Below, piece after piece: positions 1 to 9,026 of a DNA stretch of 64,000 nucleotides. The notes beneath the pieces were generated by a model that saw nothing but the letters and a program-made list of their open reading frames with translations, made no database searches and was not told the DNA's origin. The position numbers were made by a program, and so were the translations under genes. How positions within the stretch are numbered: the stretch's first letter is position 1; the number at the start of each line of letters is the position of its first letter. The DNA comes from Pirellula sp. (GTDB lineage: Bacteria > Planctomycetota > Planctomycetia > Pirellulales > PNKZ01): positions 62,001 through 126,000 of the forward strand of contig PNKZ01000018.1 in NCBI GenBank assembly GCA_013822735.1, written 5' to 3'.

Positions 1-270
1 GAACGAGATCGCTGTTTTTGCGAGAATCCTCCGGCGGCTACGGCAACGTGGCGGCGACATGCTCGATCGCGCGACGACGAGTGGTCGCGGTCGGTCGCTT
101 TAGTGCGCAGTCGGTTCGAAACGAACCGGTAGCCGCGCGCAACAGAATGCGCACGGCGCGCAGAAAATCGGTGCTGCGGCGCAGCTTAGGGCGCAAAACA
201 GGGCGCTGACGTTGCACCGGCCGGGGACGGCCGGGCTAAGCACGGTAGCGATGTGAGTTGTCTGTTCGGC
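1..270. other. Left-edge stretch without a supported gene
   Basis: No convincing coding signal is seen on either strand. The only open frame (about 60 codons on +) has arginine-rich, shadow-like composition and no visible ribosome binding site. The stretch lies downstream of the stop codon of the minus-strand TPR gene and ends at a 22-bp hairpin repeat. It may belong to the intergenic region of a gene outside the window. Confidence 0.5.
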
Positions 271-292
271 GGAACGCCACAGAGGGCGTTCC
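271..292 (-). repeat. 22-bp hairpin repeat, copy 1 (terminator-like)
   Basis: Eight-base arms GGAACGCC and GGCGTTCC enclose a six-base loop. Read on the minus strand the hairpin begins a few bases after the TAG stop of the TPR gene ending at 299 and is preceded by TTGTAG. Two near-identical copies, at 22999-23020 and 45258-45279, also follow stop codons in the same orientation relative to the upstream gene. There is no U-run, so a classic intrinsic terminator is not shown. A 3'-end-stabilising or REP-like role is an inference. Confidence 0.7.
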
Positions 293-298
293 CTACAA

Positions 299-3100
299 CT
301 AGCGCCGGATCGTCCCGCCTTGTTGCAGCGTCGGTGCCGAGGCTTCGGCGCGGGCCGCCATTTCGTGGAAGCGTCGGCCCGTGGTTTGGTCTCCCAGGCC
401 GTCGTGCATCACGGCGAGGTTCGAGTAGGCCACGCCCATGGCGTCGGGCGCAAGCGTCTCTTCGCTCACCGCTCGTTGCATGAAGCGGGTACCAAGGTCG
501 GTGAGTTGCAAGCCCCGTTCGCGCTTGCCGATGGTCCAATAGGAGAGGCCCATGCTGACGAGCGTTTCCCCTTGGCGACCACGATCGGCCGCGGCGGCAT
601 CGGCCAGCGGTCGTTCTAAGAGCGGCGCGGAGCGATCGAACCACTCGACGGCTTGCTTATGATCGTTCTTCGCCACGGCATAGAGCGAGCCGATGCGGAA
701 GTAGAGTCGTCCGAAGCGATAGGCGTCGTTCGGGGCTTCGTCGCGCCCCACGCGGCCGGCTTGAATCATCTCGACGGCGACGGTGCCGAAGCGGAGCGCG
801 TTGTCGACGTCCCCTCGAGCGTGCAAGGCTTGCAGCGCGTCGTAGAGGCCGAGGCCGGCTTCAAACTGAATCTGCCGGCGCTTCAGCGGATCTTTGCAAT
901 CTTGCAGGGCCGCGGCCGTCGTGCGTTCCAAACGCTCGGCCCAATCGAGCGGATCGACCGCGCCGGGCGTGCCGACGCAGGCTCCGAGTCCGCGCTGGTA
1001 AACTTCCAGAATGAGATAGGGCGATAGACGATCTTCCAAGATGCCTTGCTTCGCGAGGTTTTCGGCCTTCACGAGCCAGCGCGCCGTCGCCGCTTCTTTG
1101 GCTTGGAAGTCGCCCCAGGCCACGTCGTCGGCGATCGCCAAATGCGCTTCGATGAGAGTTTGCTTCGCGTCGCGGCGGATCAGCGTCGTCGGATCGTCGT
1201 AGAGCGTTTCGGCGATTCGCATAGCTCGCGTGTGGGCGTCGAGCGATTGTTGCGAGTCGGGCGCGGGGCCGTCGGCCAGCAGGTCGCCCCGTTGTCGCCA
1301 AGCGCGGGCCTGATAGTGGGCCAGCTTTTGCGTGCCGTTGATCACCGTCTCGTTGTCTTTCAAGGCGGCTTCAAAAAGTCCTTGATCGGCCAAGAGCCCG
1401 GCGCGCGTCAGGAGATACTCGGCTGATTTGGGATCGAGTCGGAGCGCCGTTTCCACGGAAGCGAGCGCTTCGCGCGGGCGACCGGCGGCCGCGAGGATGC
1501 GACTCTTCAGCCAATGGGCGCGGGCCTCTTCGGGGTTGAGCTTCAGGGCCGTGGCCAAGTCGATTAGCGCGGAAGTCGGTCGCTCGATGCGTCGGCGTTC
1601 GGCGCGCATGACAAACGGACGAGCGGATACTTGGTCGAGGCCGATCTGTGCGACCTTCGGTTCGGCCGCGCCGTCTTCGTAGCGCATCGAAACGCCGCGC
1701 TCCGGAAACACGAGCCCGAGCTCGTTGCCCGCGGCGTCTTCCACGGCGACGGTGTCTTCGAGTTTGAGGTTGAGTTCTTTGGCGACGTCGGCCGGCGAGA
1801 ACATGTCGCCGAGGTCGACCACCACGGCCGTGGCCTTGCCGCCGATGAACGACACTTCGACCCCTGCGAACGGATCGATTTGATACTTGAGCCTGGCATT
1901 GGCTCCTTCGCCGCCGCGGGCCAGCGGTTGTCCCCAGCTCTGCAGCACTTCATCGAGCGTGGTTTCACCGAGCAGCACGCCGTTGAAATCGACCGGCTCG
2001 AGCGTCAGCGGCTGCGATCGAGTCGGATCGGCGGCGACGGTGTCGAGCGCCAGTTCGGCGGGGGCGGCATCGACGGTTTGCGACATCACTTCCGGCGTTG
2101 ACGTCATCGGCGTAGTGACGACGGGCGTCGGAGCGGCCGGCAACGGCTTCACGGCGATCGGGGGTAGAACTGCGGACGGCGTCGGTGTGTTGGCGGGTGC
2201 CGCGATCGAAGGCGCAGCAATTGACGGGACGTCGCGCGAAGGCAACGCAGGCGCCGCGCTCTTGATGGTGGGAGCTGCTAGTTGCGGAGCGGGCGTCGTG
2301 AGTTGCGGCTCTTGCACGGCGGGATCGGTCATCGCCGGAGCATCGGAGAGGGTGCCGTCGCCTGCGATCGTCACGGCGTCGGCCGGCGCGTCGCTGACGA
2401 CGACGCCGGGCGTTTGCGTTGCGGCACCGTTCGGTGTGCCCGCACCGCGCACGAGCGGACGGATCGCCGGGCCGACGGGTGCAAGGGGTGCGGAAGGCGC
2501 GAGGGGCGTCGCGGTGTCGTCGGGCGTCGCCGTATTGCTGAGCGTTGCAGTATCGGCGATCGGCGGCGGTGTGAGGAGTTGTGGTGAGGCGACTTCCGGC
2601 ATCGCGACCGGCGGAATCGCCTGCGCGGTAGGAGCAGGATTCGCAGGCGTGAGAAGTAGCGGAGCGCCGGAAGGAGCCGCGGCCGTGGTGCTGGGAGCTT
2701 GCAGCACGGGAGGCTGCGCGAGGGCGGGTTGCAGCGCAGGCGCTTGCGATACGGAAGGTTGTGCGGGCGCGATGAGAGTCGAAGGTGGCTGTGTTGCAAC
2801 AGGAGCGGGATGGGCGACGGGAGGCGAGGTCGGCGCGGCGGGACGAATCGACAAACGCGAGCCGCCGCCGGACGATGCCGTGTACGGAACGTTTGCCGGG
2901 GCAGGCGCTTGCCTTGGCGGCGCAGCCTGTTGCTGCGGCGTCGCGCTGGGGCGCGGTGCGCCGATGCGCAGCGTACTCCGCGGCGCATCTTCCCCCATCG
3001 CTTGAGGCGCATGACTGCGCGCCGCGTAATAACCGTACGCCGCCAAGACGAAGAGTCCGACGACAACCAAACGTTTGAAAGCGCGAAGGCCTGGGCGCAT
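299..3100 (-). CDS. Membrane-anchored TPR protein with long proline-rich linker
   Basis: Function is not recognised beyond its architecture. The start at 3100 is chosen over 3115 because GGAGG lies eight bases upstream of it (3109-3113), giving 933 residues. A single hydrophobic segment at about residues 8-27 should anchor the protein in the membrane. Residues 30-370 are a low-complexity Pro/Ala/Thr linker. A compact domain at about 375-505 (VLLGETTLDEVLQSWGQP, with beta-strand-like stretches) resembles small BamE/SmpA-like lipoprotein folds, but only weakly. From about 510 on, TPR helices are clear (LNPEEARAHWLKSRILAAAG, LDPKSAEYLLTRAGLLADQG), extending to the C-terminus with looser repeats. 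TPRs generally mediate protein assembly, so a periplasmic scaffold is plausible. A 22-bp hairpin follows the stop codon. Confidence 0.85.
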   Translation of the reverse strand: MRPGLRAFKRLVVVGLFVLAAYGYYAARSHAPQAMGEDAPRSTLRIGAPRPSATPQQQAAPPRQAPAPANVPYTASSGGGSRLSIRPAAPTSPPVAHPAPVATQPPSTLIAPAQPSVSQAPALQPALAQPPVLQAPSTTAAAPSGAPLLLTPANPAPTAQAIPPVAMPEVASPQLLTPPPIADTATLSNTATPDDTATPLAPSAPLAPVGPAIRPLVRGAGTPNGAATQTPGVVVSDAPADAVTIAGDGTLSDAPAMTDPAVQEPQLTTPAPQLAAPTIKSAAPALPSRDVPSIAAPSIAAPANTPTPSAVLPPIAVKPLPAAPTPVVTTPMTSTPEVMSQTVDAAPAELALDTVAADPTRSQPLTLEPVDFNGVLLGETTLDEVLQSWGQPLARGGEGANARLKYQIDPFAGVEVSFIGGKATAVVVDLGDMFSPADVAKELNLKLEDTVAVEDAAGNELGLVFPERGVSMRYEDGAAEPKVAQIGLDQVSARPFVMRAERRRIERPTSALIDLATALKLNPEEARAHWLKSRILAAAGRPREALASVETALRLDPKSAEYLLTRAGLLADQGLFEAALKDNETVINGTQKLAHYQARAWRQRGDLLADGPAPDSQQSLDAHTRAMRIAETLYDDPTTLIRRDAKQTLIEAHLAIADDVAWGDFQAKEAATARWLVKAENLAKQGILEDRLSPYLILEVYQRGLGACVGTPGAVDPLDWAERLERTTAAALQDCKDPLKRRQIQFEAGLGLYDALQALHARGDVDNALRFGTVAVEMIQAGRVGRDEAPNDAYRFGRLYFRIGSLYAVAKNDHKQAVEWFDRSAPLLERPLADAAAADRGRQGETLVSMGLSYWTIGKRERGLQLTDLGTRFMQRAVSEETLAPDAMGVAYSNLAVMHDGLGDQTTGRRFHEMAARAEASAPTLQQGGTIRR

Positions 3101-3170
3101 CGCGTGTTCCTCCATGAACTACGGCCGCCGACGAATCGATCCATCGTTCGTCGCGCAAAATAACCGGGGG

Positions 3171-3176
3171 AGTATA
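3171..3176 (-). promoter_or_regulatory. Possible -10 element for the TPR gene
   Basis: On the minus strand TATACT (five of six to TATAAT) lies about 70 bases upstream of the chosen start at 3100. No good -35 hexamer is seen at the right distance, so this is a weak call. Confidence 0.3.
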
Positions 3177-3230
3177 GCGAGACGCGCGAAGCGACCCTAG
3201 ACGAATGTGAGCCGCCGGCGATGCCGGCGG

Positions 3231-3380
3231 GAAAAGGGGTAAGGGGCCAGGGGCAAGGGGGGAGTAGAGACATGGGAAGGCCGCGCCCGTTGCCCGATCA
3301 ACCGCCTCTTCTACTCACCCCTCACCCCCGATTACTCGCCCCTAACTCCGCACCCCTATTCTCCCGTTACCCGCCCCTCG
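3231..3380. repeat. Polypurine / polypyrimidine intergenic tract
   Basis: A G-rich purine run (about 3231-3285, with repeated AGGGG units) is followed by a C-rich pyrimidine run (about 3308-3379, with repeated CACCCC and CGCCCC units). The two halves are roughly complementary in composition and could form an imperfect hairpin. The tract fills the divergent gap between the TPR gene and the secreted propeller gene. Similar purine/pyrimidine blocks recur at 11554-11640 and 15755-16062. Confidence 0.45.
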
Positions 3381-3395
3381 TTAGACTCCCGCACC

Positions 3396-6300
3396 ATGCG
3401 AAACCCTACGTTGATCATCGCGGCCTTGGCCCTTGTTTCTGCCTGTTTTTCCGACGTTCCGACTGCCGACGGGGCGGTGCCCGTCGATTGGCGGCAGGAC
3501 GCCGAACTGTCGAGCATCGCGCTGGTCGACGCCTCGCAAGCTTGGGCCTGCGGCGATCATGGCGTGGTGCTGCACACGGCCGACGGCGGCGCGACTTGGG
3601 TTCCGCAAGCGTCCGGCGTCGATTGCCGGCTGCATTGCATCTATTTCGTCGATGCGCGCAACGGCTGGATTGTCGGCGGCGGCTACGACCCTTATGTCCA
3701 TCGCTCGCGCGGCGTCGTTCTACGCACGACCGACGGCGGAGCAAACTGGCAGCCGGAGCCGACGGCGCTCGTGCCGCTCTTGCGAAAGATCCACATGGAT
3801 AATCTTCGCGAAGGTTGGGCCGTGGGAGACGTGAGTCCGCTGTCGACGGGCGGCGTGTTCTTCACGCGCGACGGCGGCAAGACCTGGAGCGGCGCCGGAG
3901 GTCAGTTGCCTGCCGGAGTTACCGCGGCCGATTTTCTTTCGCCGGCCGAAGCAGTGTGTGCCGATGGGCGCGGTCGGGTCGTGCGCATGGAGAATCGTTT
4001 GGTGCAAGCGACCCCTGCGGCGGCGTTCGGTTTGCGGTCGGTGCGCGATTTGAGAATCTCAAGCAATGGGCGCGGCTGGTTCGTCGGGGACGGCGGACTT
4101 GTGCAACGTTCGACGGATGCTGGACGGAGCTGGCAGGTGCCGGGACAAGACCTCGCACAAGGTCCCGGCGCGCAATGCGATTGGCGTGCGCTGGCCGTGT
4201 GCGAGTCCACTCAAGGAAGCAAACTTTGGATCGTCGGCGCACCGGGGAGCGTCGTGCTGCATTCGGCCGACGACGGCGCGAGTTGGCAACTCTTGCCGAC
4301 CGGTCAACCGCTGCCGCTCAACGACGTCGCCTTTCTCGACGAACAACATGGCATCGCCGTCGGCGCGCTTGGCGTGATCTTGGCGACCGACGACGGCGGC
4401 CGCACTTGGAGCAAGCAATCGCGCGGCGAGAAGCGTCCGGCGCTCTGGGCCTGCTTCGCCGATCCGCAATCGATGCCCGCCGAATTGTTGGCACTTGCCG
4501 CCGCGGAAGAAGGGTATCGCACCGCCGTAACGTTGCTCGGTCGGCGCGACGTCGAACCCGGCGTTGACGACGGTGCACCCACGCACGATCGGTATCTGGA
4601 GGGAGTGTCGGCACTGGGAGCGGCGAGCGGTTCGCAAAGTTGGGCCTTTCCGCTTCGTCAGCAGCCGCTGCAACCTGCGGCGGAAACGGTACTCGCGGCT
4701 TGGGGTGCGGGAGAGCCCGCCGCCGGTGTGCAACTTGCCGAAGCGCATCTCGTGCGCATGCTGCGCATGTGGCGCCCCGATGTCGTGTTGACGCACGGAC
4801 CGTCGCCGCGCGGCGACGCGCCGACGACGCACTTACTACATCAATTGGTACTACAGGCCGTGGAAGCGGCCGGTGATCCGGCGCGATTTCCCGAACAGAT
4901 CCAGCACCTCGGCTTGGCGACGTGGCAACCTCGCAAAGCGTTCGGCTATGAGCCGGGACAAACCTCCGGCTCGATCTCGTTGAAGCGCGACCAAGTGATG
5001 GCCCGCACGGCGCTTTCGCTCGACGACTTCAGCGAGCGGTTTCGCAGCCTGGTGCATGACGAACGAACGCCGCGTCCGTTGTTGATGACCTGCCGGATGG
5101 TGTGGAACCGCACGGCTTCCGCCGCGGCGCCGCGCGAGCTTTTCGCGGGGATCGAACTTCCGATCGGCGGCGACGCTCGACGGCCGGCTGCGATTGACGA
5201 TGCTGAGAATCGCGTGCGAATGCGCCGCACGGCCGAGCGGCAACGGAATCTGGAAGCGATCGTGATGCAGCGGAGCGGCGCCGTCGGAGCAGGTTTGCTC
5301 GATCAGATCCGGGCGCTTACGGCAGGCCAAGACGAAACGGCCGCCGGCGACACGGTGTTTCATTTAGCCGAGTCGTTCCGGCTGCGCGGTCGCTGGGAAG
5401 CGGCCCGTGAAACCTACGAACTCCTGCTCACGCGCTATCCGCAACATCGTTCGGCCGACGCGGCACTGCGGCGCATGACGCAGTATTTTGCTTCCGGCGA
5501 AGCCGATCGCCGGCTTCGGCGGACTCTGGAGGACTTAGGACCGCAGTCAACGGCGAAAGCGGACGAAGCAACGACGGCGCCGACGACCACAGAACCAAAG
5601 CTAACGAGCATCAAGGCCGCGGAACCGACAGAAGCATCGACTCTTGCCCAGCGCTCCGGCGAGGCGCCGCCGCAGACGGCGAACTTCGACAAATTGCACA
5701 TTACCGTGGCGGCCAGCGCTCCGACGATCACAAATGCGCCGATCGTGGCCACGCCTGCGGCAAGGCTGTTGGGGAAGGAACCGGATCTCTTAAAGGAAGA
5801 CGTAGCGGCGCCGGCCGCGGAACCTTCAGGCGGCCGCTTCGCGGAGCCGCTGTTGGCCGGAGCGGCCGATCCGCTCGCGCGCCGCCGTCGCGCGCTGGCC
5901 CTGAGCGCGTACTACGCGCAGCGCGATCCGACGGCGCACGCGGCGCCGGAGATCGGCTTCCCGACGGCCGCCGCGCGACGCGCGCTGGGACAAGCCGCCG
6001 AAGCGGAACAGTTTTACGACGAATTTGCTCGAACCCAGGCCGAGGGGGCTTGGCAAGCTGCGGCAAGCGACGAATTGGCGCTGGCCCGCGGCACGCTGCC
6101 GAAGCGGCGCATGTTGGCGGCTCCGCGCGCCGGGGAACGTCCCGTGCTCGACGGTCGATTGGACGACGCGGTTTGGCGCAGCGCGCCGCCGATCACTCTG
6201 GCGAGCCCGCTGGGCGACGATGCCGCCTGGCCGGCGAACGTCTGGATCGCGTCAGACGATGAATACTTGTACGTCGCAATCCGTTGCCGTCGGACCGGTC

Positions 6301-6686
6301 CCGCCGCGCCGCTTCCGGCCGGAGTGCGGCAGCGCGACGCCGATCTCGCGCCGCACGATCGTGTGGAGGTGTACCTCGACACGGATCGGGACTATGCGAC
6401 CTATTATCGACTCGCCGTCGATTGCCGCGGTTGGACCGCCGAATCGTGCTGGGACGATCCGACTTGGGATCCGAAATGGTTTGTCGCAGCCGGCGGCGAC
6501 GACGAGATCTGGGTTGTCGAAGCGGCTATCCCCTGGCGCGAGCTCGCCGAGAAACGGCCTGCGATAGGGGAAGCCTGGGCCGTCGGTATTCAGCGGATTT
6601 CGCCGCTCGTGGGACTGCAAAGTTGGACGTTTCCCGCAACCACGGCGGTGCGGCCGGAAGGCTTCGGCTACTTGACGTTTGAGTGA
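3396..6686 (+). CDS. Secreted multi-domain protein: YCF48-type propeller, PIG-L-like, TPR, CBM9-like
   Basis: A signal peptide covers about residues 1-26 (LIIAALALVSACFS, cut near ADG-AV). Residues 30-340 carry at least six repeats of the T-x-D-G-G-x-T-W type (TADGGATW, TTDGGANW, TRDGGKTW, STDAGRSW, SADDGASW, TDDGGRTW), typical of YCF48/BNR beta-propellers. Residues about 350-560 resemble the PIG-L/LmbE deacetylase fold (RPDVVLTHGP, TTHLLHQLV). The usual N-terminal His-Pro-Asp-Asp zinc motif is not visible, so deacetylase activity is doubtful. A TPR pair sits near 640-690. The last 190 residues (RPVLDGRLDDAVW, VEVYLDTDRD) look like a carbohydrate-binding family 9 / DOMON-like domain. The combination suggests an extracellular glycan-associated protein, but the reaction is unknown. 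Confidence 0.8.
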   Translation: MRNPTLIIAALALVSACFSDVPTADGAVPVDWRQDAELSSIALVDASQAWACGDHGVVLHTADGGATWVPQASGVDCRLHCIYFVDARNGWIVGGGYDPYVHRSRGVVLRTTDGGANWQPEPTALVPLLRKIHMDNLREGWAVGDVSPLSTGGVFFTRDGGKTWSGAGGQLPAGVTAADFLSPAEAVCADGRGRVVRMENRLVQATPAAAFGLRSVRDLRISSNGRGWFVGDGGLVQRSTDAGRSWQVPGQDLAQGPGAQCDWRALAVCESTQGSKLWIVGAPGSVVLHSADDGASWQLLPTGQPLPLNDVAFLDEQHGIAVGALGVILATDDGGRTWSKQSRGEKRPALWACFADPQSMPAELLALAAAEEGYRTAVTLLGRRDVEPGVDDGAPTHDRYLEGVSALGAASGSQSWAFPLRQQPLQPAAETVLAAWGAGEPAAGVQLAEAHLVRMLRMWRPDVVLTHGPSPRGDAPTTHLLHQLVLQAVEAAGDPARFPEQIQHLGLATWQPRKAFGYEPGQTSGSISLKRDQVMARTALSLDDFSERFRSLVHDERTPRPLLMTCRMVWNRTASAAAPRELFAGIELPIGGDARRPAAIDDAENRVRMRRTAERQRNLEAIVMQRSGAVGAGLLDQIRALTAGQDETAAGDTVFHLAESFRLRGRWEAARETYELLLTRYPQHRSADAALRRMTQYFASGEADRRLRRTLEDLGPQSTAKADEATTAPTTTEPKLTSIKAAEPTEASTLAQRSGEAPPQTANFDKLHITVAASAPTITNAPIVATPAARLLGKEPDLLKEDVAAPAAEPSGGRFAEPLLAGAADPLARRRRALALSAYYAQRDPTAHAAPEIGFPTAAARRALGQAAEAEQFYDEFARTQAEGAWQAAASDELALARGTLPKRRMLAAPRAGERPVLDGRLDDAVWRSAPPITLASPLGDDAAWPANVWIASDDEYLYVAIRCRRTGPAAPLPAGVRQRDADLAPHDRVEVYLDTDRDYATYYRLAVDCRGWTAESCWDDPTWDPKWFVAAGGDDEIWVVEAAIPWRELAEKRPAIGEAWAVGIQRISPLVGLQSWTFPATTAVRPEGFGYLTFE

Positions 6687-6748
6687 CGCGTTCGTCATGC
6701 TAGGCGTCGAAGTAGGACGGAGCATCTTCTGCCGACGAGCGTTAGTCC

Positions 6749-7717
6749 GTGGCTTACCTAATTGGAACCGACGAAGCCGGCTACGGACCAAACCTCGGTC
6801 CGCTCGTGATCACCGCCACACTCTGGCAGGTGCCGGACACGGCGGTTGATACGTGCTTGTACGTGCGGCTGAAGAAGACGGTCACCGCGCTGCCGCGCCG
6901 CTCGGCACGGCCCGATCGCCGGCTCTGGCTGGCCGATTCGAAGGTCGTGTATACGTCGACCGACGGCCTCGCGGCGCTCGAGTGCGGCGTGCGCGCGGCA
7001 CTGGCATGCTGCGGGCTACAACCGCCGACTTTGCATGCGCTACTCGAAGCCCTCGATGCCGATTGCCGCACGCAGACGCCGCATCTGCCGTGGCATGCGG
7101 GCGCCGACTTCGCGCTGCCTCTGGCCTGTGCGCCGACCGATATCGAAGCTGCGGCCGAGCGGCTTTGCGCGGGTTTCGTCGCTGCCGATGTGCAGCTCCT
7201 GGCAGTCCGTTCGCGCGTGGTGTTTCCCGAGACGTTTAACTCGGAAGTGGGACGCTTGAACAACAAAAGTACCTTACTGACGCAAGAATCTCTGCGGCTC
7301 GTGCGGTCGCTGCTCGACCTTTGCGAGGCAGGAGAAGTGCGGATTGCTTGCGACAAGCACGGCGGCCGCAATGCTTATGCCGCGGCCTTGCAGGAACACG
7401 TATTCGACGGACTGCTGCAGACTGTGCGCGAGTCGCGGGCCGAGAGCGTCTATCGGGTTCGCGATGGTGAGCGGCGCGTCGAAATCGGCTTTCGGGTCGG
7501 CGGCGAACGAAGCCTGCCGGCCGCGCTCGCCTCGATGACGTGCAAGTATGTCCGTGAAACGGCGATGCATGCTTGGAACACGTTCTGGCAAAGCCGCGTG
7601 CCGGGCCTTGCGCCGACCGCCGGCTACCCGAACGACGCAATTCGCTTTCGTCGCGATATTGCCGAGGCCGTGGCGGCGCTGGAACTGCCGGAAAGCCTTT
7701 GGTGGCGCAGCCGTTAA
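6749..7717 (+). CDS. Ribonuclease HII-like protein (divergent)
   Basis: 322 residues from a GTG start. The sequence holds, in order, counterparts of RNase HII motifs: GTDEAGYGPNLGP (D8, E9) for the canonical G-x-DEAGRGP, ADSK (D63) for the NDSK motif, CDKHGG (D202) for the third acidic residue, ASMTCKYVRE for ASI-x-AKV-x-RD, and AGYPNDAIRF for the GY-x-T region. RNase HII cleaves the RNA strand of RNA/DNA hybrids at single ribonucleotides. The conserved carboxylates suggest a metal-dependent RNase H-fold nuclease. The protein is about 100 residues longer than typical RNase HII, and the insertion lies between the second and third motifs. Whether it replaces or accompanies a standard rnhB cannot be told from this window. 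Confidence 0.7.
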   Translation: MAYLIGTDEAGYGPNLGPLVITATLWQVPDTAVDTCLYVRLKKTVTALPRRSARPDRRLWLADSKVVYTSTDGLAALECGVRAALACCGLQPPTLHALLEALDADCRTQTPHLPWHAGADFALPLACAPTDIEAAAERLCAGFVAADVQLLAVRSRVVFPETFNSEVGRLNNKSTLLTQESLRLVRSLLDLCEAGEVRIACDKHGGRNAYAAALQEHVFDGLLQTVRESRAESVYRVRDGERRVEIGFRVGGERSLPAALASMTCKYVRETAMHAWNTFWQSRVPGLAPTAGYPNDAIRFRRDIAEAVAALELPESLWWRSR

Positions 7718-7729
7718 ATGCGTGCGGCC

Positions 7730-8317
7730 TTAGCGGGCCGTGATCCGCCGCGGGCGATAAACCGTGCGGACGTCGACCGATTCCATGCCCGCGTGCCGAG
7801 CCGCTTCGAGCCCGAGATCGGCGTCTTCATAAACGCGGCAAAGTTGCGGCGAAACGCCGAGCCGGCGGGCGGATTCGAGGAAGATCTCCGGGTCGGGTTT
7901 ATGCTTCGTCACATCATTGCTGGTAACGAGCGCGTCGAACCAGTCCGTCATGCCGATCAACCGCAAGGTCTGTTCGGCCACATCTCGCAAGGCGCCGGTG
8001 GCGACGGCCATCGGTATCTTTCCCCGATGGTTTCGCGCCACCTCGGCAATCGGCTCGATGATGGTCACTTCGGCAAGTCGGTCGAGGTAGCGGGTTTCCT
8101 TTTCGCGGGTGAGTTCCATCGCATCGAGCTTCAGCCCGGCTTCGTCGATGAGCAACTGCGCGACGACGACGGTCGGCTTCCCTCCAAGTGCGTAAAAGCG
8201 ATCTTCGTCGAGCGTCAAACCGAGCGGTTCCAGCGTGTCGACCCAGCTTTCGTAATGTACGGGCATCGTGTCGGCCAACGTGCCGTCGAGATCAAAGATC
8301 AATCCGCGTGGTTCCAT
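7730..8317 (-). CDS. HAD-superfamily hydrolase, beta-phosphoglucomutase-like
   Basis: 195 residues with all HAD motifs: FDLDGTLADT (nucleophile D10 and acid D12) near the N-terminus, VATGA as motif II, KHKPDPEIF as motif III with its lysine, and EDADLGLEAA as motif IV. The helical cap between residues 15 and 80 places it in the subclass I phosphatase/phosphomutase group (beta-PGM, phosphoglycolate phosphatase and allied sugar-phosphate phosphatases). The substrate cannot be read from the sequence. The gene converges on the RNase HII-like gene with only 12 bases between stop codons. Confidence 0.88.
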   Translation of the reverse strand: MEPRGLIFDLDGTLADTMPVHYESWVDTLEPLGLTLDEDRFYALGGKPTVVVAQLLIDEAGLKLDAMELTREKETRYLDRLAEVTIIEPIAEVARNHRGKIPMAVATGALRDVAEQTLRLIGMTDWFDALVTSNDVTKHKPDPEIFLESARRLGVSPQLCRVYEDADLGLEAARHAGMESVDVRTVYRPRRITAR

Positions 8318-8488
8318 CGTCTCGGCCTGCTCTGGAATGAGTCGAACGACGCAGGGAGCGCCGAATCAGACCCGAATTGTAGCCGGCCAAAAGCAACTTT
8401 GCCGGCCCGACTCGCGACGGGTATAACCAACGCCGGAGTCAGGGATGCGACGAACGAGTCCGAAGCCGCGTGAGTGCGAGAATGCGCC

Positions 8489-8974
8489 ATGGATGACTTA
8501 GAAACCGAACAATTCTGCTGGCGCGACACGTACTTCGTGTGGTTTGACGCATCGCGCCGACCGTTGCTCAAGCAAATCGAACAAACGCTCGGCGCACTGC
8601 CCGAGCACTACACGTTGCAATCGCCCGAGGCTGACGAAGCCGGCGGCTTTGAATCCATCACGCTCCTATCGCGCACCGATCATGCTGCGCTCGAGATTAC
8701 GTTTCTCGCCGGCGAAGATATTCGTGAGCAGGCGGAAGCGCTGGCGGAAGAGTTGAAGAATTCGACGGAAAATGAAACCCGCCGCTTGGCGAAGCTCGCC
8801 AACTGCAACGCGCGGTTCGACGTGATGCAATTCGAGCGGATTGAAGACGTCGACGCCGACGAGGCCGACTTGGACGAAGCGTTTGATCCCAGCACGCTCT
8901 TAATCGTGCTCAACGCCCTCGTCCGGCTGGTCGAAGGGATCGGCGTCGATCCGCAGTCGGGCCTGATCGTTTGA
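8489..8974 (+). CDS. Acidic conserved-looking hypothetical protein
   Basis: I do not recognise this family. The ATG at 8489 is preferred to an in-frame GTG at 8474 because the extension is only five residues. The 161-residue product is acidic (runs such as DVDADEADLDEAFD near residues 125-138), has no signal peptide or membrane segment, and alternates strand-like (ITLLSRTDHAALEITFLAG) and helix-like (QAEALAEELKNSTENETRRL) stretches. It is a soluble cytosolic protein transcribed divergently from the HAD phosphatase. Even amino-acid use and a clean frame support real coding. Confidence 0.65.
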   Translation: MDDLETEQFCWRDTYFVWFDASRRPLLKQIEQTLGALPEHYTLQSPEADEAGGFESITLLSRTDHAALEITFLAGEDIREQAEALAEELKNSTENETRRLAKLANCNARFDVMQFERIEDVDADEADLDEAFDPSTLLIVLNALVRLVEGIGVDPQSGLIV

Positions 8975-9026
8975 GTAGCTCCGCCTTGATTTACCACAGC
9001 GACATAGAGGCATGGGGACAGGACTT

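Noticed and set aside
1887-3005. Long + strand open frame opposite the proline-rich linker
   Set aside because: It mirrors the Pro/Ala/Thr-rich minus-strand gene and is Ala/Gly/Ser/Val-biased with no domain. The low-complexity codons simply leave the opposite strand open.
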